Shown here: piece by piece, positions 1 to 9,373 of the stretch | Layout: each line of letters opens with the position of its first letter | Numbering within the stretch: position 1 is the stretch's first letter | Source: an uncultured Clostridia bacterium | GTDB lineage: Bacteria; Bacillota; Clostridia; Oscillospirales; Oscillospiraceae | Assembly (NCBI GenBank): GCA_946628965.1 | Contig: CAMOXI010000007.1 | Location: 1-48,084, forward strand | Reading direction: 5' to 3' | Length of the DNA: 48,084 bases | Position numbers and translations under genes: made by a program | The notes under the pieces: generated by a model | Told to the model about the DNA's origin: nothing | The model's database searches: none | Seen by the model: the letters and a program-made list of their open reading frames with translations, nothing else

Positions 1-2
1 TG

Positions 3-524
3 GTCTGGAAGCACATGCAGATGGTCATCGACTATGTCCTCCGCTATGAGGATTTTTTCCGAGCAAAAATGGAGCAGCGGCTCCGTGTGGAGAGTAACGA
101 AATCCTGAGGGTCAAGCGAAAGCAGCTCGATAAAGCTGAGAAGCGCATCCTTGAACTCGACAAACTCTTCGTGAGGATCTACGAGGACAATGTAGCCGGA
201 AAGCTGAGCGATGAACGCTTTTCTGTCATGAGCAGCAGCTACGAAGAAGAACAGCAGGCCTTGAAAGCAGATGTTGAAGCGTTACGGCAGGAAATCGAAG
301 TACAGGAACAGCAGAATCAGAATTTGGAACTGTTTATCCAGAAGGTCCATCAGTATGCGGATCTGGACGAATTGACCGCTTATGCAGCCCATGATCTGAT
401 CAAGGCGATCTACATTGGGGCACCGGATAAGAGCAGTGGAAAGCGGCGTCAGAGCATCAGTATCTGCTATGATTTCGTAGGCTTTATCCCTCTGGATGAA
501 CTGATGAAACAGGAAACGGCATGA
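3..524 (+). CDS. Large serine recombinase, C-terminal part (DUF4368-type), cut by window edge
   Basis: The reading frame is open from the first bases of the window, so this is the 3' end of a longer gene; the first internal ATG is at 15. The visible ~170 residues hold a long, charged, heptad-like coiled coil (about residues 25-105, rich in K, E, Q, L) followed by a short beta-type tail ending in a PLDEL-like motif. Large serine recombinases of Firmicute conjugative elements (TnpX/TndX type) have a coiled coil and a DUF4368 tail of this kind. The catalytic resolvase domain would lie upstream, outside the window. These enzymes excise and integrate mobile elements, so the element end is probably near here. 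A terminator hairpin follows. Family assignment is by pattern, not by search. Confidence 0.75.
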   Translation, partial: VWKHMQMVIDYVLRYEDFFRAKMEQRLRVESNEILRVKRKQLDKAEKRILELDKLFVRIYEDNVAGKLSDERFSVMSSSYEEEQQALKADVEALRQEIEVQEQQNQNLELFIQKVHQYADLDELTAYAAHDLIKAIYIGAPDKSSGKRRQSISICYDFVGFIPLDELMKQETA

Positions 525-571
525 CCCGTAAGTCATGCCGTCCCTGCAAAACACTATAAAACTGTTTTACG

Positions 572-598
572 ACACCCGCCCATTTGGGCGGCGTTTTT
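572..598 (+). terminator. Intrinsic terminator after the recombinase
   Basis: A 6-bp GC stem CCGCCC/GGGCGG with an ATTT loop is followed by five T. It closes the recombinase transcript about 50 bases after its stop codon. Confidence 0.7.
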
Positions 599-673
599 GC
601 GCGCGGTCTTGGCTTTTCATATGAGAAAAAACATGCTCTGCACAGTTTTTCTTTCCCCGCCATCGTTTTTTTC

Positions 674-702
674 TTGACAAGCTTGCGGGGATACAGTAGA
701 AT
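674..702 (+). promoter_or_regulatory. Sigma-A promoter for the oxoamine synthase gene
   Basis: TTGACA at 674-679 and TAGAAT at 697-702 are separated by 17 bases. Transcription would start about 65 bases before the GTG start at 776. Confidence 0.75.
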
Positions 703-775
703 GTGTGCAACTTGTTTTGAAAATTTGAAATAGAGTATGTGAACTTTCAGAATACAGAAATGAGGCGGCGATACG

Positions 776-1948
776 GTGGATCTGTTTGAAAAGTGCGAAA
801 AATACAAGATCGTGGAGGAATACCGCGAAAAAGGCATCTATCCCTATTTCCACGCGCTTGAGACCCGGCAGGACGTTGAGGTCATCATGGAGGGCAAGCG
901 GCGCATCATGCTCGGCTCGAACAACTACCTCGGCCTCACCACCGAGCCCTCCGTTATCGAGGCCGGCGTCCGTGCCTTCGAGCAGTACGGCTCCGGCTGC
1001 TCCGGCTCCCGTTTCCTCAACGGCACGCTCACGATGCACCTCGAGCTGGAGAGAGAGCTGGCGGAGTTTGTGCATAAGGAGAGCGCCGTCACCTTCTCAA
1101 CGGGCTTCCAGTCCAACCTCGGCATCATCAGCGCCCTCGTCGGCCGCGGAGACTACGTGATCTGCGACCGGGAGAACCACGCCAGCATCTACGACGGCTG
1201 CAAGCTCAGCTACGGCAAGATGCTCCGCTATAAGCATAACGACATGCAGGAACTCGAGCGGCTCCTGCAGCAGGTTCCGGAGACGGCGGGCTGCCTCATC
1301 GTGACGGACGGCGTTTTCTCTATGGGCGGCGATATTGCCGACCTCCCCTCCATCTGCGCTCTGGCGGAGAAGTACGGCGCGCGCGTGATGGTGGACGATG
1401 CCCACGGCCTCGGCGTGATCGGCGAGGGTGGCCGCGGCACCGCGAGCTATTTCGGCCTGGAGGACAAGGTGGACGTGCTGATGGGTACCTTCTCCAAATC
1501 CCTCGCGAGCCTGGGCGGCTATATGGCCGCCTCTGCAAAGGTCTGCGAGTACGTGCGGCATAACTCTCGCCCCTTTATCTTCTCGGCCTCTATCCCGCCC
1601 TCCGCCTGCGCCACCACGCTCGCCGCGCTGCGCCACCTGAAGGCGCATCCCGAGCTGCCGCAGCATCTGCTGGAGCTGGCCTCCTACACGCGCCAGGCTT
1701 ACAAGGCCGCCGGGCTCAGGATCCGCGAGTCCGAGACGCCGATCATCCCCATCTACACCTACGATGTGGAGACCACGCTGCGCAAGAACAAGGAGCTCTA
1801 TGAGGCAGGCGTGTATGTCAACCCCGTCCTGCCCCCCGCCACCGCGCCGGGCGAGTGCCTGCTGCGCACCAGCCTCATGGCTACCCATACCAAAGAACTC
1901 ATCGACGAGGCCGTCGGCATCATGGCGGAGGTCCTGCTGAAGGACTGA
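776..1948 (+). CDS. Alpha-oxoamine synthase (serine palmitoyltransferase / KBL / BioF family)
   Basis: PLP enzyme of 390 aa that would condense an amino acid with an acyl-CoA, releasing CO2. The start is GTG with GAGGCGG seven bases upstream. Family marks seen: the GSGCSGSRF stretch near residue 72, His135 in a NHAS motif that stacks on PLP, D207/H210 in VDDAH, and the Schiff-base lysine K241 in GTFSKSLASLGG. The YPYF motif near residue 22, the YKHNDM motif near 152 and the LMATHTK motif near the C-terminus resemble, from memory, Bacteroides serine palmitoyltransferase more than BioF. No bioA, bioD, tdh or other partner lies nearby, so biotin or threonine degradation roles are not supported by context. 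Substrate is therefore open: serine, glycine, alanine or cysteate are all possible. It has its own promoter and terminator. Confidence 0.85.
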   Translation: MDLFEKCEKYKIVEEYREKGIYPYFHALETRQDVEVIMEGKRRIMLGSNNYLGLTTEPSVIEAGVRAFEQYGSGCSGSRFLNGTLTMHLELERELAEFVHKESAVTFSTGFQSNLGIISALVGRGDYVICDRENHASIYDGCKLSYGKMLRYKHNDMQELERLLQQVPETAGCLIVTDGVFSMGGDIADLPSICALAEKYGARVMVDDAHGLGVIGEGGRGTASYFGLEDKVDVLMGTFSKSLASLGGYMAASAKVCEYVRHNSRPFIFSASIPPSACATTLAALRHLKAHPELPQHLLELASYTRQAYKAAGLRIRESETPIIPIYTYDVETTLRKNKELYEAGVYVNPVLPPATAPGECLLRTSLMATHTKELIDEAVGIMAEVLLKD

Positions 1949-1961
1949 AGCGAAAAGCGAA

Positions 1962-2014
1962 ACGAACGAATAAAAAGGTCACCCTCTTGTGTGAGGGTGA
2001 CCTTTTTCGTTCGT
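1962..2014. terminator. Bidirectional terminator between convergent genes
   Basis: A 15-bp perfect stem (1972-1986 with 1993-2007) begins with five A and ends with five T, so it can stop both the oxoamine synthase and uraA transcripts. Short outer arms AACGAACGA/TCGTTCGT extend the pairing. Confidence 0.9.
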
Positions 2015-2028
2015 ATTGCTGCGGGAGA

Positions 2029-3393
2029 TCAGAACTTGCCGAGAGAGCCGGAGTTCTTCTGGTTGGGCATGTACTCCTCGCGCTTGCCGGGGAGGATGGC
2101 GTTGAGGAGGATGCCGACGATGGAGGCGATAGCGAGGCCGGAGAGGGCGATGTTCATGCTGCCGATCGTAAAGGAGACAGAGCCGGCAGAGGAGAAGTTG
2201 ACGCCCAGGGCGAGGCCGAGGATGATGGCGGCCACGATGACGTTGCGGCTCTTCTGGAAGTCGGTGTGGTTCTCGACCATGTTGCGCACGCCGACAGCGG
2301 AGATCATGCCGTAGAGGATGATCGACACACCGCCGATCGTCGCCGCGGGCATCGCGGAGATCAGGGCAGCGAACTTCGGGCAGAAGGAGAGGACGATCGC
2401 GTAGACGGCCGCGAGGCGGATGACCTTCGGGTCATAGACCTTGGTGAGCACCAGCACGCCGGTGTTCTCGCCGTAGGTGGTGTTGGCCGGGGCGCCGAAG
2501 AGCGCGGCGATCGTGGTGCCGATACCGTCGCCGATGAGGGTGCGGTGCAGGCCCGGGTCTTCGATCAGGTTCTTGCCGATGGCGCCGCCGATGGCGGAGA
2601 TGTCGCCCACGTGCTCCATCATGGTCGCGAAGGCGATCGGGACGATCATGACGATCGAGGAGACGAGCAGGCCGGTGTCAACATTGCCGGAGGCGAAGAG
2701 GCCGAAAACGGTGTCCTGCGCTTTGACGGGCAGGCCGATCCAGGCGGCTTCCTTCACGCCGGAGAAGTCGACCTGGCCGAAGATGGCGGCGACGACATAG
2801 GAAACGAGCACGCCCATCAGGATGGGGACGATCTTGATCATGCCCTTGCCCCAGATGTTGCAGACGATGACGACGGCGATCGCGACGAGGGCGATCCACC
2901 AGTTGGTGGAGCAGTTGTTGATGGCGGATGGCGCGAGGATCAGACCGATGGCGATGATGATGGGGCCGGTGACCACGGGCGGGAAGAAGCGCATGACGTT
3001 CTTGGAGCCGAAGGCCTTGCAGATCGCGGAGAGAATGAGGTAGAGCAGGCCGGAGCAGGCGACACCCACGCAGGCGTAGGGCAGGGATTCAGCCTGGCTG
3101 AGACCGAGCTCGGCGCCGGAGGCGACGACCGCGAAGTAGCCGCCGAGGAAGGCGAAGGAGGAGCCCAGGAACACGGGGACCTTGCGGCCGGTGACCAGGT
3201 GCATGAACAGCGTGGCAAGGCCGGCGAAGAGCAGCGTTGCGGAAACGCTCAGCCCGGTCAGGATCGGCACAAGCACCGTCGCGCCGAACATGGCGAACAG
3301 ATGCTGCAGGCCGAGAATCAGCATTTTCGGCGTTCCGAGCGTCCGTGCGTCGAAGATCGCCTCGTCGACGGCAGTGTTCTTTTCTTTACCCAT
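2029..3393 (-). CDS. uraA: Uracil permease (NAT/NCS2 family)
   Basis: Inner-membrane proton symporter for uracil, 454 aa, with about 12-14 hydrophobic segments. The start MGKEKN has an AGAGGT site upstream. Recognisable features are the QHLFAMFGATVLVP segment in TM1, the GSSFAFLGGYF region, the QuAESxxY-like region and the central GDGIGTTIAALFGAPANTTYGENTG stretch (about residues 290-315), typical of nucleobase-ascorbate transporters and especially UraA/PyrP. It lies 39 bases after pyrR and shares its leader, so it is controlled by the PyrR attenuator upstream of pyrR. That context supports uracil over xanthine as substrate. Confidence 0.92.
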   Translation of the reverse strand: MGKEKNTAVDEAIFDARTLGTPKMLILGLQHLFAMFGATVLVPILTGLSVSATLLFAGLATLFMHLVTGRKVPVFLGSSFAFLGGYFAVVASGAELGLSQAESLPYACVGVACSGLLYLILSAICKAFGSKNVMRFFPPVVTGPIIIAIGLILAPSAINNCSTNWWIALVAIAVVIVCNIWGKGMIKIVPILMGVLVSYVVAAIFGQVDFSGVKEAAWIGLPVKAQDTVFGLFASGNVDTGLLVSSIVMIVPIAFATMMEHVGDISAIGGAIGKNLIEDPGLHRTLIGDGIGTTIAALFGAPANTTYGENTGVLVLTKVYDPKVIRLAAVYAIVLSFCPKFAALISAMPAATIGGVSIILYGMISAVGVRNMVENHTDFQKSRNVIVAAIILGLALGVNFSSAGSVSFTIGSMNIALSGLAIASIVGILLNAILPGKREEYMPNQKNSGSLGKF

Positions 3394-3432
3394 TTTGTTG
3401 TACCTCTCTTTTATGTAATATTGGTTTTGCGC

Positions 3433-3978
3433 TTATTCAGCCAGCGCGTCCATCAGGAACACGCCGGTTTCGCCGTCGAACTCCGGCAGGCGGACAGCCA
3501 CCATCTCGCTGCGCGAGGTAGGGATGTTCTTACCGACGTAGTCCGGCCGGATGGGCAGCTCCCGGTGCCCGCGGTCGACCAAAACGGCCAGCTGGATCGA
3601 ACGGGGACGGCCGCAGGAGAACACCGCCTCAATGGCGGCGCGGGCGGTGCGCCCGGTGTAGATCACGTCGTCCACAAGCACTACGTCGCGGTCCGTCACG
3701 TCAAAGCCCAAGTCGATCCTCCGGAGCTCCGGCGAGTCGGCCACGGTGCTCAGATCGTCCCGGTACCAGCGGATGTCCATGCTGCCGCAGGGCAGCTCAA
3801 CATCCTCGATCTTATGGATGTTGCCCCGGATGCGCCGGGCGATGGGCTCTCCCCGGCGGCGGATGCCGATCAGGACGACGTTTTCCACGCCCTTGTTGTG
3901 TTCGGCGATCTCGTGTGCGATACGCATGAGCGCGCGGTTGAGCGCGGCCTCGTCGAGGATCTGCGCTTTCGTCTTCAT
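3433..3978 (-). CDS. pyrR: Bifunctional pyr regulator / uracil phosphoribosyltransferase
   Basis: RNA-binding attenuation protein of 181 aa that in the presence of UMP binds the leader of pyr mRNAs and favours termination; also has weak UPRTase activity (family knowledge). The PRPP-binding motif [16 protein letters not shown] is present near residue 100, preceded by the [13 protein letters not shown] segment near 40 that contributes to RNA and nucleotide binding. The start has a GAAGGGGG site. First gene of pyrR-uraA. Its own leader carries a PyrR binding loop and terminator, so it is autoregulated. Confidence 0.95.
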   Translation of the reverse strand: MKTKAQILDEAALNRALMRIAHEIAEHNKGVENVVLIGIRRRGEPIARRIRGNIHKIEDVELPCGSMDIRWYRDDLSTVADSPELRRIDLGFDVTDRDVVLVDDVIYTGRTARAAIEAVFSCGRPRSIQLAVLVDRGHRELPIRPDYVGKNIPTSRSEMVAVRLPEFDGETGVFLMDALAE

Positions 3979-4020
3979 GCCGAACCCCCTTCATCGTTCC
4001 CGATCTGCAGCGGAGGGCAT

Positions 4021-4117
4021 GAAAAAATGCCCTGCCGATCCCGGCAAGACACACATACTTGCAGGTGCAGCCCGCACCTGTCCCATTATGAGCGATTTTG
4101 CCGGTCTCTCTGTACCG
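4021..4117 (-). promoter_or_regulatory. PyrR-responsive attenuator leader
   Basis: Read on the minus strand, a hairpin at 4117-4101 closes with CGGU/ACCGG pairs around an ACAGAGAG loop, close to the known PyrR loop consensus (UCCAGAGAGGCU type). It is followed by a second hairpin (4080-4062, GC-rich 7-bp stem) and then by a terminator stem at 4048-4031 (7 bp, one G-U) with six U at 4026-4021. This order, binding loop, alternative hairpin, terminator, fits the pyr attenuation mechanism. The pyrR start lies 42 bases further on. Confidence 0.85.
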
Positions 4118-4144
4118 AAGCTTAAAAATCCATTTGTCGTTGGG

Positions 4145-4173
4145 ATTATACGGCAAGCTTTCGAAAATTGCAA
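4145..4173 (-). promoter_or_regulatory. Promoter of pyrR-uraA
   Basis: TTGCAA (4173-4168) and TATAAT (4150-4145), spacer 17. The transcript would begin just before the PyrR binding loop. The 180 bases from 4174 to the prsW stop hold nothing I recognise. Confidence 0.85.
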
Positions 4174-4353
4174 GCGGAAATTTGCGCTTCGTAGGGGTCG
4201 ATAAATCGAGACGGAGCGCCGGGGCGGATTTTGGCAGAAGCTACAAAATACGCCGGGCGCTTCGACGTGAAGGCCCGGCGGCAGATCGAAAGAGGCGGCC
4301 TTTGCCGCGGGAAGGGAGAGACTGCTCGGGAAAGGGGGGATGCGGAGCCCGGG

Positions 4354-5118
4354 TCAGAGCGGGAAATGGCGGCGGTCGATGGTAAAGTAGTGGTCGTTCC
4401 GGGCCATTCTGTTGATCAGGAAGAGCGAAAGCGCGAAGAAGGCGGCGATGAAGAGCAGGAAGATCAGCGCGCTGCCCGTGACGCCGGAGGTGGCAATATA
4501 GTCGTAGGCGCCGTGCAGCAGGGTGGGGACGGCCACAGCCAGCACGCGGAAGAGCTTGGAGGTCTTCATGTCCGCAAGATAGAAATAGGAGCGGGCAAGG
4601 CCGTAGAGCACGCCCATGAACACGCCGAAGCAGGCGTGCCCGGGAATGGCGGTCACCGCGCGCATCACCGCGGTGCCGAAGCCGTTCTGCACCACATAGA
4701 GCACGTTTTCGATGAGCGCGAAGCCCAGGGAAACGAAGGTCGCATACACGACGCCGTCATACTGGCAGTTGAACTCCGGCGAATGCCAAGTCTTGAGGCG
4801 CAGCATGAGATATTTTGCGCTCTCCTCCGAGAGACCGACGATGAGAAAATAGGTGATCAGCGGGTAGAGCACGGAGTCCTCCGGCACAAGCAGGCCGAGC
4901 AGGAAGCCGCCGATCATCTCCAGCACCAGCGCGACGCCCGCGGACAGCACGCCGAGCAGCAGGAGGCGCAGCAGGAAGGGCAGGCTCTCCTTTTCCAGCC
5001 GGTCGGAGCGGTAGACCTTCACGAGCAGGAACGCCGCCGGGACGACGGCCGCCGCAATCAGCAGCAGGTTGCCGGTGAGAGCGGGCGAGAAGAGAAAGGA
5101 AAACAGGAACGAAAGCAT
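4354..5118 (-). CDS. prsW: PrsW-family intramembrane metalloprotease
   Basis: Polytopic membrane protein of 254 aa with about 7-8 hydrophobic segments. In the family, PrsW cleaves anti-sigma factors within or near the membrane (site-1 cleavage of RsiW in Bacillus). Family motifs seen: GLSEESAKYL (EExxK) near residue 95, FVSLGFALIENVLY (GFxxxEN) near 130, IPGHACFG near 160 and LLHGAYDY near 205. The two Glu and the two His are the expected catalytic/metal residues. Start ATG with GGAGGG site. It follows the phosphodiester glycosidase gene by 20 bases, probably one operon. No sigma/anti-sigma pair is in the window, so the substrate is not visible. Confidence 0.88.
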   Translation of the reverse strand: MLSFLFSFLFSPALTGNLLLIAAAVVPAAFLLVKVYRSDRLEKESLPFLLRLLLLGVLSAGVALVLEMIGGFLLGLLVPEDSVLYPLITYFLIVGLSEESAKYLMLRLKTWHSPEFNCQYDGVVYATFVSLGFALIENVLYVVQNGFGTAVMRAVTAIPGHACFGVFMGVLYGLARSYFYLADMKTSKLFRVLAVAVPTLLHGAYDYIATSGVTGSALIFLLFIAAFFALSLFLINRMARNDHYFTIDRRHFPL

Positions 5119-5138
5119 GGCGGGCCCTCCTTGGGCTT

Positions 5139-6746
5139 TTATTCGCCGGGATCGGCGGTCTCGGGGTCGTTGGGAATGGCGGTGGCAAAGTAGATCACGT
5201 CGCTGATGTCCTTCTGCCAGCCAAACTGCACGGGATTGATCAGCGTGTTGTGGAAAACGGTGGTGGCGGTCTGCCCGCCGTCGAGGGTGTAGGCCTTGAC
5301 ACAGCCGCGCCGGAGCATGGCGTCTGCCGCCTGGCGGAGCGTGGCGAGGTAGTAATAGCCGCTGTTGGGCGTGCCGCAGTTGATGTTCATGGCGAGATAG
5401 TGGTGCCGGCCGAACAGGCCGAGGGCGCTGCGGGCATAGGTGTCGTTGATCTCGCCCCAGGGATAGAGCTCCGGGGTCATATCCACCCCGTTGTCGATCA
5501 GCACCGGCCCGAAGGCCAGGGAGAAGAGCACGTCATTGTCGGCGATGAACTGCTCAGCCGCAGCCTGGTCGGTCATCTGGCCGCGGTAGGCAAAGAGCAT
5601 GTCGCCGTCGGATGTGAAGAAGCAGGTGTCACAGCTATAGGGCTCGAAGCGGTGGATCGCACGCTGATAGACGCTGATGCCGCAGGCGCGCCCATGGTAA
5701 TAGAAGTCGCCGCCGAGGCAGAGCACGGCGTTGGCGTTCGCAGCAAAGTTCGAGGTAGTGGTGAAATGGGTGCTCCAGACCTCGTCCCCCGCGATCTTGC
5801 GCCGCAGCTGCGAGCCGTCGGAGATGAAGATCTCGGAGAAGGTGCCGATGCCGCCGGCCTCGCACTCCTGCCAGACGATCACCAGGAGCGTCTCATCGAG
5901 GTACCAGGAAATGCCGGTATTGGGAATGAGCGTGAGGTTTTCGTTCCAGACCAGGGTCTCCTCGCCGATGAGACGCTGTGCCTCCGGCCGCGCGAGCATC
6001 GCGCTGACCTCGGCGGGGTCTGTGGAATAGCCGTAGTTTTCCTCGCGCGGCACAGGGCCGCAGAGGGCGTATTCGTCGATCTTATAGGGGAAGGGCACGT
6101 AGACGAGCGTCTGTGTCGCCCCGGCGCGCAGCGCGGCGCCGTCCGGCAGGCCGGGGGCGAGCGCCTCGGGGTTGAGAAGCGTCCACGCGCCGTCGGCATA
6201 GCTGTATTCCAGGCTGACGCTCTCGTCGATGAGATAATCCTCCGGCTGCGCGAGCCGCGCGTTCAGCGCCTCCGTCCAGGCGGCGTCCACCTGAGCGGGC
6301 AGATACTGCCGGTTCTCGTCGTAGACCTCCGCCGGCGAGGCTGCGGCGGCCACGTTGCGCGCGAGCAGGGCGTTCACGTCGTCCGCCAGGCCCTCGGCGA
6401 GCTTTTCCTGGTCGAGATGCGTCACGGTGACGGCTTGCCGCGCCTGCCTGTCCTCCGCCTGCACCGTGCCGTCGAGGGCGTAGCGCCAGCTGCGCGCGTA
6501 GGCCTCGGCGATCGCCTCGTCGCCCGCGGCGGGCGCGAGCGCCGGGAGCGTCAGCGTGCCGATTTCCGGGGGATCCGGCGCGAAGAGAGAGGGGAGCTGG
6601 GGCTTCTGAGCAGGCTCCGCAGCCTCCGTCCCGCCGACGGGTGCGGCAAGCTGCATCCGGTCAAGGATCAGCCAGGCGGCAAAGCCAGCCAGGACGGCAA
6701 ACACAAGCAAAAGCGGCAGAACGGGAGAGCGTTTTTTCTTTTTCAT
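5139..6746 (-). CDS. Membrane-anchored phosphodiester glycosidase (NAGPA domain)
   Basis: Predicted surface enzyme of 535 aa. A basic N-terminus (MKKKKRS) is followed by one transmembrane anchor (about residues 9-29), a Pro/Ala-rich spacer, a poorly conserved middle region (about 60-250) and a C-terminal domain with the NAGPA (phosphodiester glycosidase) layout: GGDFYYHG, FGPVLIDNG, RSALGLF, then LRQAADAMLRRG and the LDGGQT motif in place of the usual DGGGS. Family members hydrolyse sugar-phosphodiester links, such as GlcNAc-1-phosphodiesters in cell-wall or capsule polymers. I chose the ATG at 6746 because GGAGG (6756-6752) precedes it; an earlier ATG at 6758 overlaps that site. Lies between asnS and prsW. 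Confidence 0.8.
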   Translation of the reverse strand: MKKKKRSPVLPLLLVFAVLAGFAAWLILDRMQLAAPVGGTEAAEPAQKPQLPSLFAPDPPEIGTLTLPALAPAAGDEAIAEAYARSWRYALDGTVQAEDRQARQAVTVTHLDQEKLAEGLADDVNALLARNVAAAASPAEVYDENRQYLPAQVDAAWTEALNARLAQPEDYLIDESVSLEYSYADGAWTLLNPEALAPGLPDGAALRAGATQTLVYVPFPYKIDEYALCGPVPREENYGYSTDPAEVSAMLARPEAQRLIGEETLVWNENLTLIPNTGISWYLDETLLVIVWQECEAGGIGTFSEIFISDGSQLRRKIAGDEVWSTHFTTTSNFAANANAVLCLGGDFYYHGRACGISVYQRAIHRFEPYSCDTCFFTSDGDMLFAYRGQMTDQAAAEQFIADNDVLFSLAFGPVLIDNGVDMTPELYPWGEINDTYARSALGLFGRHHYLAMNINCGTPNSGYYYLATLRQAADAMLRRGCVKAYTLDGGQTATTVFHNTLINPVQFGWQKDISDVIYFATAIPNDPETADPGE

Positions 6747-6766
6747 CCGAGCCTCCATGTCGTTTT

Positions 6767-6804
6767 CAGGAACGGGCGGCCTGTACGCAGGCCGCCCGTT
6801 CCTG
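6767..6804. repeat. 17-bp perfect hairpin between asnS and the glycosidase
   Basis: Arms 6767-6783 and 6788-6804 are perfect complements with a four-base loop (TACG). There is no clear T tract on the minus strand, so it is not a standard terminator for asnS. Twelve bases of the stem (AGGAACGGGCGG) recur exactly in another hairpin at 12778. Confidence 0.8.
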
Positions 6805-6806
6805 TT

Positions 6807-8201
<1,395 letters not shown>

Positions 8202-8224
8202 GGGCTGATTTCCTTTCGTCAAAA

Positions 8225-8281
8225 GCACCGCGGTGTACCCTGCGGTGCAATTAGTATACTCAAATCCCGCGGTTTTTGCAA
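8225..8281 (-). promoter_or_regulatory. asnS promoter and leader hairpin
   Basis: TTGCAA (8281-8276) and TATACT (8258-8253) with a 17-base spacer. Immediately downstream, GCACCGC/GCGGTGC (8248-8242 with 8231-8225) forms a hairpin followed by four T, between promoter and start codon. It could be a weak attenuator; no T-box specifier or T-box sequence was seen. Confidence 0.75.
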
Positions 8282-8291
8282 CAGAGCAGCC

Positions 8292-9179
8292 TTAAAAAAT
8301 GAAGCGGATGGGCGCCTTGTAGTTGCAGAGCGTGACATCGGTGTAGGAGCCGCCGGCCTCGCCGTCGCGCGTCCAGGGAACGGGGCGGTCAAAGTGGAAG
8401 CTGGCCCTGCGGGTATGCAGGATCAGCAGCGCGTCGCTGTCAAAGCGGCGGGAGAGCACGCTGTCTGCCAGCTCGCCGAAGCCCGCGACCGAGCCGGGGT
8501 CTTTTACCAGCACCAGCTCGCTCATGCCGTCGCCCAGGGAGACCATCTCCTCCGGGAGCTTTACGATCCCGGCGACGGAAGTGGAATTGGACATGCTGCC
8601 ATAGAGCAGATCCCCCTCAAAAACGCCGTCGTCGTACTCCACGCGGGTGTGGATCGTCTCGATGGTCGGGAGCAGGGCCGCGCCCTGCAGAACATAGGCG
8701 AGGTGGCCGAGCGCCTTTTTCTGGCTCTGCGGCGTGGCGTAGCTTACCTCCGTGAAGGCGCCGAAGGCCGCAATATAGGCGAAATACCGGTCGTCCCCGA
8801 AGCCGCCCACGTCGAAGGGATGCGGCGTCCCGGCGATCAGGCGCCGCGCCGCTCCCACGATGTCGTTCTTCGGCAGGTCGAGCGTGGTGGCCACGTCGTT
8901 GGCCGTGCCCATCGGGAAGTAGCCCAGGGGAGGGGGCGCGTCGAGCTGCATGAGCCCGGCCATGACCTCGCTGAGCGTGCCGTCGCCGCCGACGCAGGCG
9001 ACCTCGTCGTATTCCGCCGCGTGCGCGGCGGCGAGAAGAGTGGCGTCGCCGTGCCCGGCGGTGAAATAGAGCGTGGTGACAAAGCCGCCGGCGGCGAGCG
9101 TCTCCAGCGCGTCGCCGAGGTTGAGCTTGTATTCGCCCCGCCCGGCGGCGGGGTTGATGATGAGCATGAGCTTCTTCAT
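8292..9179 (-). CDS. Diacylglycerol kinase family lipid kinase (YegS/DgkB/LCB5 type)
   Basis: Soluble lipid kinase of 295 aa. The N-terminus LMLIINPAAGRGE is the conserved nucleotide-binding start, and VGGDGTLSEVMAGL near residue 60 is the catalytic-loop signature, followed by PLGYFPMGTANDVATTL. Members phosphorylate diacylglycerol (recycling it into phospholipid synthesis) or related lipids. I set the start at 9179, eight bases after GGGAGG, instead of further upstream. It has its own promoter and lies between psuK and asnS. Confidence 0.87.
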   Translation of the reverse strand: MKKLMLIINPAAGRGEYKLNLGDALETLAAGGFVTTLYFTAGHGDATLLAAAHAAEYDEVACVGGDGTLSEVMAGLMQLDAPPPLGYFPMGTANDVATTLDLPKNDIVGAARRLIAGTPHPFDVGGFGDDRYFAYIAAFGAFTEVSYATPQSQKKALGHLAYVLQGAALLPTIETIHTRVEYDDGVFEGDLLYGSMSNSTSVAGIVKLPEEMVSLGDGMSELVLVKDPGSVAGFGELADSVLSRRFDSDALLILHTRRASFHFDRPVPWTRDGEAGGSYTDVTLCNYKAPIRFIF

Positions 9180-9222
9180 GAAAATGCCTCCCAAAGAGGG
9201 AAAGAGAGATTGTAACCTCATA

Positions 9223-9251
9223 ATTATAGCAAGTTCCCCCGCCGCCGTCAA
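9223..9251 (-). promoter_or_regulatory. Promoter of the lipid kinase gene
   Basis: TTGACG (9251-9246) and TATAAT (9228-9223), spacer 17, about 45 bases before the start codon. Confidence 0.85.
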
Positions 9252-9289
9252 GCTCAGGGGAGCGCGGGGAAATACGCCGGGCGCGCAGG

Positions 9290-9321
9290 AAAAAATGCCG
9301 CGGAACAGCCTGTTCCGCGGC
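9290..9321 (-). terminator. Terminator after psuK
   Basis: An 11-bp perfect stem (9321-9311 with 9307-9297) with a three-base loop, followed on the minus strand by six T. Confidence 0.88.
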
Positions 9322-9373
9322 GGATAGCCGGCAATATGGGTCGCCGCTCCGTCTTCGGGCGGCGCAGGCGGGA

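Noticed and set aside
1855-4125. Very long open frame on the plus strand across uraA and pyrR
   Set aside because: It is the antisense of two clear genes; the protein is His/Asp/Gly-rich low complexity caused by codon bias of the real genes.
8225-8248. T-box riboswitch before asnS
   Set aside because: The leader is too short and lacks the T-box sequence and specifier loop; only a small hairpin is present.
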